From Andrena cerasifolii (lineage: Eukaryota; Arthropoda; Insecta; Hymenoptera; Andrenidae), in the NCBI RefSeq assembly GCF_050908995.1, contig NC_135119.1, positions 14,074,001-14,138,000 on the forward strand: a stretch of 64,000 nucleotides of DNA. The letters are read 5' to 3'. The notes below the pieces were generated by a model. That model ran no database searches. It was not told the DNA's origin and was given only the letters and a program-made list of their open reading frames with translations. Below are positions 1-11,900 of this stretch, in pieces. The translations under genes were made by a program, and so were the position numbers. The first letter of the stretch is position 1. Each line of letters starts with the position of its first letter.

Positions 1-509
1 GTTACTAAAGAATACATACTGTAAATTCTTCGATTATTTTTAGTGTTTGAACGTTGCGATTCATAAATTTATACCATTTTATACGGAAAATATACATACC
101 TACATAACGAAAATATTAAGAAACATAGAGGGATGTCGCGTTTCATGCGTCTTTCATTGTGTTATGATTGTATGAGTGCGAGCCGTTCGAGATACATTTT
201 CTCCCGGTGTAGTACTATAATTCAATTTAATACTTAAATAATCTATTCTATGTACATATACGCTGTAATTTGTAGAAATATATTTCGTAATGGAATTAAT
301 TTAAATAATAAATATTGTATACTTATTACCACAGACCTGTTATGTACAGTTTGAGTTAGTAATTCAAGAGAACAAAAGATGGCACTGTTAATCAAATCTG
401 AATGACTACGGAAACTTACATACTATGTGTGATTTATATAGTTTATGTTACATCTACACATATCCGGTCTACATAACCTTTTCCACCTTTTTGAACCGAA
501 ACCTGACGC
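1..509. other. gene-free upstream sequence
   Basis: AT-rich sequence before RpL12. I see no open frame with recognisable content and no repeat structure. It may hold the 3' end of a gene lying outside the window. Confidence 0.4.
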
Positions 510-514
510 GTCTT

Positions 515-535
515 CACGTGTTTCTACGTTCTTTA
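515..535 (+). promoter_or_regulatory. putative RpL12 core promoter (E-box plus TCT-type initiator)
   Basis: A CACGTG box lies at 515-520, followed by a pyrimidine-rich TTCTTTAC around 529-535. Insect ribosomal protein genes usually start transcription at a polypyrimidine TCT initiator rather than at a TATA box. The spacing of about 60 bp to the ATG at 594 fits the short 5' UTR of such genes. The start site is inferred, not observed. Confidence 0.4.
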
Positions 536-593
536 CAGAAATCGTATTCCATCTCTAGTTATTTCTTGAGATTTTTACACAGCAACAGCTAAA

Positions 594-1335
594 ATGCCTC
601 CTAAATTCGATCCTACTGAAATTAAGAAAGGTATTTTTTAAGTGTGAATATTTCTTGTATATTATAAAATATGTGAAACTTGGTCCTAACTTATTTCTGT
701 GTTTAACAGTCTATTTGCGGTGCGTTGGGGGTGAAGTAGGTGCAACTTCGACTCTTGCCCCAAAAATTGGTCCCCTTGGTTTGGTAAGTTTAAAGTGAAT
801 ATTAATAGCTTGCATCCTTCACTGACACTAATTTCTGTATACTTGAAAAAAATATTTGTATCATAATGCTCGTTCTTAATTCTCGAAGCACTTCATTTAC
901 ATTCTCTTAAAGATATGAAAATTCATTATAGTTATGTACGATTTACAGTCTCCGAAAAAAGTTGGCGATGACATTGCTAAAGCTACCAGTGACTGGAAAG
1001 GTCTGAAGATCACAGTTCAGCTAACAATTCAAAATCGACAAGCTACCATTTCAATAGTCCCATCTGGTGCTTCCTTAATCATTAAGGCACTCAAAGAACC
1101 TCCGAGGGACCGTAAAAAGCAGAAGAATATTAAACACAATGGAAATTTATCATTCGATGATATTGTGTCTATTGCTCGGTCTATGAGGCCAAGGTCTATG
1201 TCGAAATACCTTAGCGGCACCGTAAAGGAAATACTAGGAACTTGTCAATCAGTTGGGTGTACAGTAGAAGGCAGGCCGCCACGTGATCTGATCGATGACA
1301 TCAACGCTGGAGAGTTACAAGTTCCCGACGAGTGA
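594..1335 (+). CDS. RpL12: 60S ribosomal protein L12 (uL11)
   Basis: Complete three-exon gene for the uL11 protein of the large cytosolic ribosomal subunit, part of the stalk base where translation factors bind. Exons are 594-630, 710-783 and 949-1335; all junctions are GT-AG and join in frame to give 165 residues, the usual length. The start reads MPPKFDPTEIKK, then VYLRCVGGEVGATSTLAPKI, and the C-terminus ends in GELQVPDE; all are typical of eukaryotic L12. The ATG follows a plausible AAA context. An AATAAA signal lies at 1566-1571. The 3' UTR contains a long hairpin, listed separately. Assignment is very secure. Confidence 0.96.
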
Positions 1336-1347
1336 TCTGGTAGGTTT

Positions 1348-1466
1348 AGAGCTCTCCGCAAACTTTTCATCGTAATATTCCACATTATTATTCAGTACTT
1401 TAATTTTCTTGCGGTATCAAAGAGTAGTAAAAGTTATTACGATGAAAGGAGTTCGCTCTGAGCTCT
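1348..1466 (+). repeat. imperfect inverted repeat in the RpL12 3' UTR
   Basis: The arm at 1348-1377 (AGAGCTC ... TTTCATCGTAATA) is the near reverse complement of the arm at 1435-1466 (TATTACGATGAAA ... GAGCTCT). About 25 of 30 positions pair around a loop of about 57 nt. It lies between the stop codon and the polyadenylation signal, so it should be transcribed. It could be a decayed MITE or a structured 3' UTR element. Confidence 0.6.
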
Positions 1467-1572
1467 TGGTAGGGGTTAGCATCCCATCCACCTGATTAGT
1501 CGTAACTATCGCTGCGTAGCGTCGTTACATACTATCAGGGATACTGCTACTGAGGAGAGAAGCTCAATAAAA

Positions 1573-2067
1573 AATCATCAATTAAATGCGTAATGTTTGC
1601 AGTATTTTAGATTTGAGTTTCTTATTTCCGTTGTTTCAGATATATCATAAGGAGCAAAAAATAAAACAATTTTAAAACTACAGTTGTTATACTTTCTTAC
1701 AATCCTCCCGAGCTTTTAATAAAAATGGGAAAAAAATATTAAATGTACATATATTTTCACATATTAAATACACGTGGGTATCTCGCGCAATTTAAGATTT
1801 ATCTTGCTTATTAATTAATTGTGCTTACATATACAATGCTAATTACAATAGTCATAATTAATAATCGTTTGCTCACATAATCTACAAATTATCTCGATAA
1901 AGCTATCTAAATAAAATAGAATATTATATACTTATATATATGGAATGAAGTGTTTTTCTTCAAAGAAAATTAAGGAAATTTTTAAACCACTGTATACATT
2001 ACATTTACATAATTTATATAAGAATCGTTAATGAATTATCTTCTCTTACTAACCGCTTGCACTAATT
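1573..2067. other. AT-rich intergenic sequence
   Basis: No coding frame, RNA gene or clear repeat seen. It lies between the RpL12 polyadenylation signal and a small inverted-repeat element. Confidence 0.5.
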
Positions 2068-2069
2068 TA

Positions 2070-2387
2070 AGGTGAATGTCCCAATTTCTGATGATTTAAG
2101 AGGTAACTCGTCATAAAGGTGTAAAAAATTTGTAGAGTAATTGATTAATTCTTTAATAATAAATCAACCAATTCAAAAACTATTTAAGAAAGATATTTCG
2201 AGATGTTTAACTACTAGTAATATGTAATTAAATATAATGCTTTAAATGTCCATATTCACACTCGCGTAAATATTTAAAAAATTTAGAATTATTTTGTTGC
2301 AACTATAGTACAAACGTAACGCATATAATAAGAAAAATACGAAATTAGCAGAAATGGGGACACGAGCAGAAATTGGGACATCCACCT
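2070..2387. mobile_element. TA-flanked MITE, TIR AGGTGAATGTCCCAATT
   Basis: About 318 bp bounded by inverted AGGTGAATGTCCCAATTTCT and its near complement, with TA on both sides (2068-2069 and 2388-2389). The interior has no transposase. A longer element with almost the same ends lies at 53941-54910, so this is a family of nonautonomous TA-targeting (Tc1/mariner-like) elements. Confidence 0.7.
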
Positions 2388-2663
2388 TACTCTCGAGAAA
2401 TACGTATTTATAAAATACAAAATGCAATTACGAAATTACAAATACATCAGGGTAGTTCTCGTAGACAAAGCTTTATGATACAGACAATCTTAAGGTTTAT
2501 ACACGCTAGAGGTACACCAAATTCACGTATCGTACAAATCTAAGCCACACTCACGAGGGAAAACTGTTTCGATAGCTTTTCTTTTGGCATCTGAATAAAT
2601 GTGGTTAAAACGATATTGGAGAGAAATATAACAAGACGTGCTTCTTGTAATAAAATTTACAAT

Positions 2664-3505
2664 TTATTGTCCCAAAACATGCCCTCGCCCCCAGTTGTGA
2701 CCAAATATATTCCTACTAGGCTGCGCTTGCACTCTTTGAGTAGGAGGCGCTCCGAACCACCTCAGGCCACCTCGCTGAGGTGGAAAGTAAGATTCGAGAA
2801 CCTTCGGGGTATTTAATAGTTCAGGTCCACCAAGTTCTTGAGGATATTTAAACTTTAAAAACACGTAAAGGTGTCCCACTAAAATACCAAACAGCTCCAT
2901 CATACCGCCTCCAGAAATAATGAGATTAAATGCAAACAATACCCATGGCAGGTACATCGCTTTAAACTGTGTACCTGTTGGTTCATTGAAACATACAATT
3001 TAAAGAGATCAATTAGAAACACAAGATGTTTAACATTAAATGCTTCGAAGAAGAAAAGGCACGTACCGAACCAGAAATTAACAATAGCATCTTTATTTAA
3101 CTGACACCAAACGTATAATACACTGAGTACCATAGGATCCATGAGAATGGGGAATTCACCGATAAGCCCGATAATTACGCAGCATATCCAATTGAACAAG
3201 AGTAAGAAACAATAATCTGCTGGTCGTCCATCGTACTCCCCTCGTTCTAACCTCAGCGAATAATTATATAGAAAGTAGCAGTTAATTAAGAAATGGAATC
3301 CTGTACCAGGGCTGAGGGGATAGAAAAATACACTGGTCCCTGCTCTCCATATTTCGAAATTATTTACGAAACTGTCGTACGTGAGTATCAACGAGCGCGG
3401 GTTAATCAGTCCAAATCTGCCGATTAACGTAAAAACGGCTGTGCACAGCAGCCAGTATCTTGTGAAAATTGGTAAAGAATTAAACCAATCTCTCACATCT
3501 GACAT
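2664..3505 (-). CDS. Der-1: Derlin-1 (ER-associated degradation rhomboid pseudoprotease)
   Basis: Two exons on the minus strand (3505-3067 and 2974-2664) join in frame to 249 residues, matching the usual Derlin-1 length near 250. Derlins are multi-spanning ER membrane proteins that help move misfolded proteins to the cytosol for proteasomal degradation and recruit the p97 ATPase. The N-terminus MSDVRDWFNSLPIFTRYWL, the central LERGEYDGRPADYCFLLLFN segment and FWFGTQFKAMYLPW are diagnostic. The tail carries GGPELLNTPKVL and the SHP-type p97-binding motif NWGRGHVLG at the C-terminus, which points to Derlin-1 rather than Derlin-2/3. The start Met is the first of the conserved frame. Confidence 0.95.
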
Positions 3506-4239
3506 TTTCCTGTATCTTCCGCGTGATTAACTGGAAAACTTTACTGTACGAGCAATTTCAACCGAGCGTGATAATCTATGACGTGTGATTCCTCAGCGAC
3601 TAAATGATACACATGTAGATTAGGTTAGGTAGTATGAGGACAAATATGGTGACCCGACGGAAGTTCTTTACGTAGTTGTATGTATCTACATATCTACGTA
3701 GTCACCAGTAGACGTGGACAATTTTCTACATTCTTGGATGTATTTTTCTTAGTTGAATTTAGGTACAACATGAAATGAGGGAGAATTTTGATAGAGGAGC
3801 GAGAAAATAGTTGAATGGAAGAACTTTTTTTCTTGATACCTGTTTACTGCAATTTCAAACAGATATGCTTGGCAGTGAATAATATTCGTGCAATGTTAGA
3901 AAGTGAATACAATATGTACTGTATATGTATATACAATGGAATAAAGAATTCATACACCATTCTTGAAATTTATTTTTTATAAAATCTAAACAATCCTTAA
4001 CAATGTGCTTTTAACTTGAAATTCCTTTCAAGGAAATACATTGCATAGATACCTATATTTTTACTATCAATGTGAGAGAAAATAATAAAAACACAGGTGT
4101 GTAGATACATCCGTAGTGAATAATGGAATGAAAATGCATCTATGGTAATCAGTGAATAAATAATGATAACAATGTTGCCATAGTACGACCTCATTTTAAA
4201 GTAAATTTGCATATTTTTGCTTTCAAATATTATATCATA
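3506..4239. other. intergenic sequence without recognised content
   Basis: AT-rich with only short frames that resemble nothing known. The first part presumably holds the Derlin-1 promoter and 5' UTR. Confidence 0.5.
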
Positions 4240-4241
4240 AC

Positions 4242-4440
4242 TCCCAGATAGCACAAAGACGTCTTAAAGACGTCCAGGCCAGGCGTTTAGGACGTCTTAG
4301 AGACGTCCACGATCGTCCAGAAGACGCCTTAAAAAGGTCTAAAGAACGTCCATTTTCACAAGACAGTACGTCTTTAAGACGTCCAGAAAACGCCTTGGTT
4401 AGGTCCAAAACAGGAAACGTACTCATAATGATTAAGAATC
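4242..4440. repeat. GACGTC-rich dispersed repeat (family C)
   Basis: Begins CCCAGATAGCACAAAGACGT and then repeats variants of AGACGTCC and AGACGCCTTAAA about a dozen times over 170 bp, many of them palindromic. The same terminus in reverse orientation lies at 30334-30417, ending in GTGCTATCTGGG. The low-complexity body with a fixed unique end suggests a dispersed element with an internal tandem array. Confidence 0.65.
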
Positions 4441-4994
4441 AGCTTGGTTTTTTTGTTCCAGATGAGTTTGTGAGCTTAAATCACTCACGCCAGGGAGGTA
4501 TTTCTTTTCAAAGACGCGATTTTCAACTCCAGATAACATTGAAAAAACACAATTAAAAGTGTATTTAAAAATTGTTCCGTATACATTACAAATAGCTTAA
4601 TAAATGAAAAAAAAGTTTGACATCGTTATTCATTGTATTCACTGAAAAAAAGCCTGAATGTTGCCGAATTTTGCGGCCCCTTAAATGTATATCGAAATAG
4701 CATTGTTTATGCGGGATTAAATTATTGAATTAGTTTTGATATTTTTTGCCTTAAAAAATCATTTATATTATATTACTACCATATAAAAAAGATAGATGAC
4801 CTGTTTATACAAGAGAAATAACATTTGACTTTTATTATTGCCATTGGTTGTTAAGTAGGGCTTCTTTGATTAAATTATAAAAAGCAGCTGGTTTAAATCG
4901 ATTCCCGCGAACATCTCCGAAAACGTACATACACATTACTTAGAATTTCCCACTGTCTGCCAATTTTACTCAATATTCATTATAACTTTAATGT

Positions 4995-5147
4995 ATAAAG
5001 CAGAAGGTTTATATGTTTGTGTGCTTGTTTATCGCCTAAAAACTTTCGAACGGTGTACTCTGGGATCACGGAACGTGCCTCAGCTCAAGATTTCTTTTTT
5101 ATAAAATCCGAATCTAAATTCCGGGCGAAGCCGAGTAGTAAAGCTAG
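4995..5147 (+). mobile_element. possible Helitron 3' end
   Basis: The segment ends with a small hairpin (CGGGCGAAGCCG) followed about 10 nt later by CTAG and then T. Helitron 3' ends have a short GC-rich hairpin just before CTRR and insert before a T. No helicase frame remains and the 5' end was not located. Related insect repeats with the CCGGGCGAAGCC motif exist, so other classes are possible. Confidence 0.4.
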
Positions 5148-5149
5148 TA

Positions 5150-5640
5150 CACGTATAAAATTAAAAATAATTTTTACAAAATTGTGATTTATTGACATTA
5201 CATTCTCTCACAAATTACGATTAATAATTAATAAAATTGACAATTTCAATTTTATTACAGTACATACATACATACATACACACATAATCCTGTTGTTCAT
5301 AATGATATCGTGATATTTTTTTCAAAATTCGGTCCATTCAAGAAATAAGCAGAATATTATAAAGTTCTTGTTGGTTTGTCCATTTTCTTTTGGTAGTATT
5401 ACATAGTGGCTAGCAATGTTCACAATTCATAAATTCTGTTTTATGATTTTTCACTACGAAGTATAGTACGAGATTTTCATCTCCCATGTTTTGCACGAAG
5501 AGTTATGAGATAATGTTAATTCTCTGCTTAGTTTCGCCATTAATGAGGACTGAAGAATTGGTGTTGTAAAATCTTTGTAAACGTGGCACCGCTCTTTCTC
5601 TCTATCTGATTTAAATAATATATATACATACATATTAACA
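5150..5640. other. AT-rich sequence, probably the SSR1 3' UTR in part
   Basis: Contains a short TACATA run near 5262-5285. No coding signal. The portion next to 5645 should be the transcribed 3' UTR of the minus-strand SSR1 gene. Confidence 0.45.
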
Positions 5641-5644
5641 TAAT

Positions 5645-7107
5645 TCAGTCATCCGAACCAGCTGTCCGTTTGGCTTTTCGTTGCCTGGGGCTTTGTTTCG
5701 GGGTTCGTGGAGACTTGTCTGCAAAAAGATTGCGTAAGTCACATTGCAATTATTGTTCTGCGTGTTATTTAAATTCTGATATTACGCTTACTAATTCTGT
5801 TTAATGTCTCTTTTGGTAACCAGTCATAATCTACATTGTTCGGATTAGATGTACCCATTTCCATGGGCATTTTACGAGTTGTAGAAGATCGAGATTTCCG
5901 GCCAAGAGACGAAAGAAGTTGTTGCCCTCCTACAAGTGTCAATATTACACATGCGGCAAGGAATACATAAAGGAAAACTGTTTCTCCATCGAGACCATCA
6001 TCTAATTCAACAATTTGTACTGTTTCGTTATAAACAGCTTCACTGAAGCTCATGCCATTCTGTAAAATTGCAGATTATTAATATTGCGAATTAATAATTT
6101 GTAAAATAAATGCCATATATATATGTATTACATACAGCATCCCTGTAATTCAAATTAATATTAAAGCCGAAGGGCCTTCCAGCAAGGTTTTCCGATGGGA
6201 TAAACGAATATGCCAAAGTTGCTTCATGCTTTGGCTTCACGATTTTGTTATATGCAACAGTCGAGAAGTTCTGAATGTAGAAATTAAAGTCCATTGCATA
6301 ACGGAACGAAGCATCCAAAGATTCAAGGACAAAATCGGATTCACCTTTATTGGTGAAACCAACCAGTAGTTCGACTAAGTTCCCAGCTGGTAGTTCTAGA
6401 AAAGTAAAATTGACCATTAAAATTACATTCTGCAAACAAAGAAAATATAATACGATGGCACGAGGGTTCTGCACGTACCCAGTGTTGACAATCCATTATA
6501 GATAGGTTTAGTAAACAGTGTGGTGGTATCAGCATCCGACGAGGCAGTGGCCGTTTCTTCTTCGGGTTCTTCATCTGTTATTACAGAATTGTCTTCTCCT
6601 TCGACATCCACTATGTCATCTATATTTTCATCTTCTTGAGCATATGCTAGGGTACAAATTAAAAATACAATTACAGATTTGTCTAAAAAGAAACGAGTCT
6701 GTGATGTTCGTTAACTATCGTTCCAATTGTAAATAAATACCAACTATTTTCAACTTATGATAAAATTAATACTGTTAATTCAATACACTAAATAAATTCA
6801 CTTTATAAAAAAGATTTCGTTAAGTATTTAATTAGTTAAAGCTCTATCTTAAATTCAGTTGATACTACACTGACGAAAGCTGCACAATATCTTTTCAATG
6901 AAAATTATACGAAAATGCATGAAAGAATACGAGAAACGAAAGACTGAAGTTTAAATATATCAACGCATATTGCAGACATGTGGCAGAAATATAAACGGCA
7001 AAGTGAGAAATGTATTTCAAGTAACATGTTTATTATGCATTACCTCTGTTCGCATTGAGAATAATCGGCGAAATGAGTAATAATAAAAAAATGCTAAATT
7101 TCTTCAT
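5645..7107 (-). CDS. SSR1: translocon-associated protein subunit alpha (TRAP-alpha)
   Basis: Five exons on the minus strand (7107-7044, 6646-6479, 6395-6136, 6059-5792, 5718-5645) join in frame to 277 residues. TRAP-alpha is a single-span ER membrane glycoprotein beside the Sec61 channel that helps nascent proteins enter. The first exon encodes a signal peptide (MKKFSIFLLLLISPIILNA). Next comes an acidic stretch (EDENIDDIVDVEGED), typical of this subunit, then the conserved luminal core VGFTNKGESDFVLESLDASF with FYIQNF and GRPFGFNINLNYRDA. A membrane span (FLYVFLAACVILTLVGG) follows GLDGETV, and a basic cytosolic tail ends in KRTAGSDD. The first exon is short and was found by its splice phase. 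The gene is complete. Confidence 0.95.
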
Positions 7108-7109
7108 TT

Positions 7110-8943
7110 CGTTGCGTTGTTTTGAAAGTATCTTTTCTGTTATGAATACCAGTTTATCTTGCTTCGCACCACTCACTTCAGAGTCGGCACCGGACTGCAA
7201 CGCTTCGACATATCACAATCGCCTACCATTTCTGTTTGCGACGTGGAAGGTCAGCGGCGTAGTCGTCAATTCTACAACGTGGAACATCGACGACCGACGT
7301 TGGCATTAAATAGGAAAGATTCGAGATAGTTTGACATTACCAACCCGATAGTCTTAATTACTAGTGATTTTCACTTTTAGAAGAACCGCGAATAAATTGT
7401 AAAAGTGAATTTTCTACGTGTAGAATAAGACGTAGTAAATAGTATTAACTTTATTGCGTTCATGTATTTTACTGAATAAAATCGTATTGTTTGAAAAAAT
7501 CGTTGCAGACTGTGGAATGCCATAACCTGCATGGACATATTGTATTCATTAAAGTCAGAATTGCAACAACATATTTATGGTGAATTTTTCCAACCATCTA
7601 AATAAAGTAGAACTGCATTTTTGGCTTCCACACTGATTACTGATTTTTTGTAATCTTGAAATTTTGCATGAAGTAAATTATTCGACAATGTGAATTGCGA
7701 GGCGAAGAAAAAGGATTCTTCGTACGTTCGTTCCTCTATTTTTAATCGATACATTGTTTTCCGAGCGATAAGGAAGGAGGCGAAGAAAATTTTCTAATGT
7801 AATAAACTTCATCCTTAACTCTTTAAAGTTCGAACTTCGCACTTTAAGAGCTTGCGCTAAATGCCGCTAGGGCGAGGATCGCAACTCGCAACAGTAGATA
7901 GATCAAGGGGGCTAACTACCACTGCGGGGGGGATCCGTTGCGAGACAGGGACGAGGTAAGGGGTGCCTCATTTTCATTGGTCACTGTCCGGCGCAAGCGC
8001 AGTACTACCATTTTTACCGTTGCCATAGCGTCTTGCGTTCTGATAGCATCCATAGTGTTCTTAAGCGTTTTGATAACTAAATAGTTAGTTGCCCATATAA
8101 TAAATATAATTTAATACTTAGTTCAATGAAGTGCTTTGTGCCCTAATAAAAAATTATATTAAAATAAGACTACACTGTATTGGATTAAGCAGGATAGATA
8201 AATCTAATAGCCAACCACATTTTTTAAATAAAATGACACTTTTTACGGGTGAGAGAAATAAATGTATCAAATTACATGTATTTAATCATAAGTATAGTAA
8301 TAAGTATGTATTGTTAATGTGTAATGTTTAATTTCATACAAATAATAAATTATTTTGAATCAGTATCTCTGTTTTAATTCATTTTATAGATTCTAATAAT
8401 TGAAGATGCATATTTCTCTTCAATTTTCGTAATATTCAAATTCATAAATATTCACTTATCAGTATTAACTTAGACATTTATATTAATCTGTGGTTAATAG
8501 TTTTTCATAATTAGCGGTACAGAGCATGCGCAGCAATGCAACCAATCACCTCCAGGCACCCCTGGGTTGCCCTGGGTGGGGGCCCGTCCCTCAATTAGGC
8601 TTCGCGTCCCTCCTCCTCAAGCTAGTCGTATCCTCCGTCCCTATATTCCCCTGTCCATGATATAGATAAATTGTCATTTGCTTTGCGGTGACACTTTCTT
8701 GTGACAGATAACCTCAATCTTCTTATCGCTCAAATAACAAAAGCAGGTACAATATACAATGTTAATGTTACGTTGAATGTTGTCTACTAAAAAAATCATT
8801 GCATCAAAATCTCTTACAAAATGTAGTCGAAGTACGATGTCATTAGTAATTTACCACTAAATTATTGTATGTGCTTATTAATTAAATTCAAATTTTGAGC
8901 AGTGACTTGATCTTTATTGGTATTGCAGATTGCAAATATAAGT
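7110..8943. other. SSR1/PICK1 intergenic region with a diverged inverted similarity
   Basis: Mostly AT-rich. GC-rich patches at about 7860-8010 and 8515-8640 resemble each other in opposite orientation: GGGGTGCCT, ATTGGT and GCGCA occur in the same order on opposite strands. They bracket an AT-rich core and may be the ends of an old inverted-repeat transposon. No transposase frame is visible. The left side should hold the SSR1 promoter, the right side that of PICK1. Confidence 0.4.
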
Positions 8944-11900
8944 ATGGATTACGACGATGATTTCTTCTTCGAAGAGGATAAGATGTTGGTTTCATAATAT
9001 TGTTTGGTTAACTACTGATATATATGTTGCATTACATTTTAAATGTGCTTCTCTTTTCTCGTAACATGCATGTCTGTATGCCACGGTGCGGTGGAATAGC
9101 GCTAAGGAACAAACAGTTTTATCCGCAGATACTATTACATTGAAAGAATCTAATGACAAGCTCGAGGACAGTTCTGTTCCATTAACCACCGTGCCACCGG
9201 CTAATGCGCAATCACATCAGTTCACTATGATGGAAAATCGCATGTACGCATCGCCGTGTTTCACTATTTTATCTTTCACTTAAGCTCTCTATACTTCCTA
9301 CCTTTCGATGCATACTTCTAAGGCTGTATAAATTTCGTATTTTTCTTTTCTTTTATTATTATGGAATATAGACCAGATGTAGAACTGGTCACTCAAGATC
9401 AGTCTCATCAGCTACTCAGCACCGTGATGTAAGTTCTGATAATCGTGTGCTTGCTGTTAAAGTTACATTTCAAAATTAATTGAATTTTAATTCGTTAATA
9501 ATGTACTTTACGTTGTGTAGTAAATTAGGTGCAATATAAATGTTTTGTGTTATGATATTAATAAGTATCATGTATAAGCACATTCAGGTAAGAACTTGTT
9601 AAATATTTCTTTAGTAGTATTTATTTCGCCATCCGTACATTCTTTTATGCTTATCAGATATGGTACACATAGCACAGTCTACAGTTTCATTTCCGTAAGT
9701 GACATAAACTATATTGTGTAAATATAAAAACAGGAACATATAACAAATATACTATATTACCAAAAATACAGCCCCCGCCTCCATCCTATTCCGTTACTCC
9801 TGATATTTCTTTAATATCAACACTAGGGTGGCTCTTGTTTACTCTTGGTAAAAATTTTTTTTAGTATTTTTTTTCGGGGCACCCTCCAGAATAGTTCCAA
9901 ATAATTAAAAAAAAATCCCTGTAAAGTTTGAGCTCGATCGGATAACGGGAAAGGGTGCCCCTGGGCCCTTAAACATTTCAATCATTATTTAACAGCTTGC
10001 GAAGTCGATTTTATATAATATCCTCCAAGTTATTGATTAAATAAAAAAATACCCTATATTATTACTTTTTTATTATTAGATTATTATTATTAATACTCTG
10101 ATGTTTAATCAAATGTTTATTATTCTTAAAAGTGATTCGTAGATAATGCTATGTAAATATGTGTACAAAGTAGTGTTATTAATTATTCTTCTAATCGATA
10201 GTATTATAGACATGCTTATGAAATTTTCGTTTGTGCTTATTTAATACATTTATACGCTTTATGTGATATAAATATTAAATTCATCACATTAATCTATACA
10301 GGGGTATGACGATTACATCTGGCAATGTTGTAATACAAAAGGACAGCAGTAATCTCATAGGCATAAGTATCGGAGGTGGAGCACCGCTATGTCCTTGCTT
10401 ATATATTGTGCAAATCTTCGATAACACGCCTGCTGCGCTAGATGGTACATTACAATCCGGAGATGAGCTTGTAGCGGTAAACGGAGCATCGGTTAGAGGA
10501 AAGACAAAAGTAGAAGTTGCAAAAATGATACAATCCTGCGACTCTCAAGTCAGTGTCAATTACAATAAATTACACGCTGACCCTAAACAAGGTCGCACTC
10601 TCGATATAGCCCTTAAAAAGGTTTGTATTATATATCGTTATATATGTTTTAGGAGTAAATTAATAACATTAATAGTTTCTAGCAACAACGTTAAATTTTA
10701 GGTGAAGCATAGACTAGTCGAAGGAATGGGAAGTGCAACGGCAGATGCACTTGGATTATCGCGTGCTATTCTTTGTAATGATGCACTTGTACAAAGGTTA
10801 ATGGCATTACAGCGTACAGAAAATTTATATAGGGGCCTGGTTTCCCACGCCAAATCTACTTTACATGCCTTCTTCGATTTAACACAAATATATAAAGGTA
10901 TGTGTTTAAACGTTCAATTAACTAATCGTAAAGGAAATAATTATAGATATGTATTATGTACTGTACAGGGTGGCCCAATAGCTCTGCTCACCCGGAATAT
11001 CTCCGTTAGTCTTAGAGATATGGAAGAATTTTATTTACAAAAGTAGTGCGGTGCAAAGAGGGCCACAACATTCCAGTAATAATCTTTTGTCTCATTCTAC
11101 AACCGTTGAATTGCTGAAGCCCGTACACTTCTTATCACTTCCGAATTGATTATAGCGCACTATATAATCCATTTCGAGCACTTTCTGTAACACAAGGCTC
11201 GGTCATTTTACTCCATTATTTAATGCCGAATGACCTTGTACTATAGGTCGTTGAGATCGTCTAAACCAAGCCTGACCAGGGATTTGCTCGCACGAGCAAC
11301 CGCGAGTTGGTCTTCGCTCTTGAAGGCACTGAGCCAGACCCTTCGCGCCCCTCAAGAGCGAAAGGTCCCAATGGTGGGGCACAACCATCGCTCTTGCCTT
11401 CGCTCGCAACCACCCGCGGTTGCCCTTCGAAGGCAAGAGCAAAAGTTGGACAGGCCTGGTCTAAACATCCGCTATTCTACTAAGGATAAAAAAATATAGT
11501 ATGGCATTTAAAAGAATAGAGGTGACCTTGAAATCTCCGAAAACCCTTGCAGCTACGAAAAGATTATTACGGGCATGTTATGGCCCCCTCTGTACCACAC
11601 AACTTTTATAAATGAAGTTTTTCCATATCTCCAAAAATAACGGAGATCTTCCGGGTAAGCAGAGTTATTGGGCCCACCCTTTTTATGTATGTAATATTCA
11701 TACATACAACGTAAAAATTTGAACTAAATCATCATAGTTGATATAAAACTTATGTTATCTGCTTCAGTATTTGGCGATGCATTTGCCGCAATAGGAGTAA
11801 GAGAACCGCAACCGCGAGCTAGTGAAGCATTCAGGCAATTTGGTGAACAGCATAGGCAAATGGAAAAGTTTGGAGTAACAATGTTAAAAAGTTTGAAGCC

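Noticed and set aside
9797..9985. Possible inverted repeat around GGGGCACCCT in a PICK1 intron
   Set aside because: Only about 10 bp pair cleanly; the flanking sequence does not, so I do not call an element.
11203..11499. Overlapping plus and minus frames of 79-89 codons
   Set aside because: They lie within the hAT MITE and its palindromic hairpins inside a PICK1 intron.
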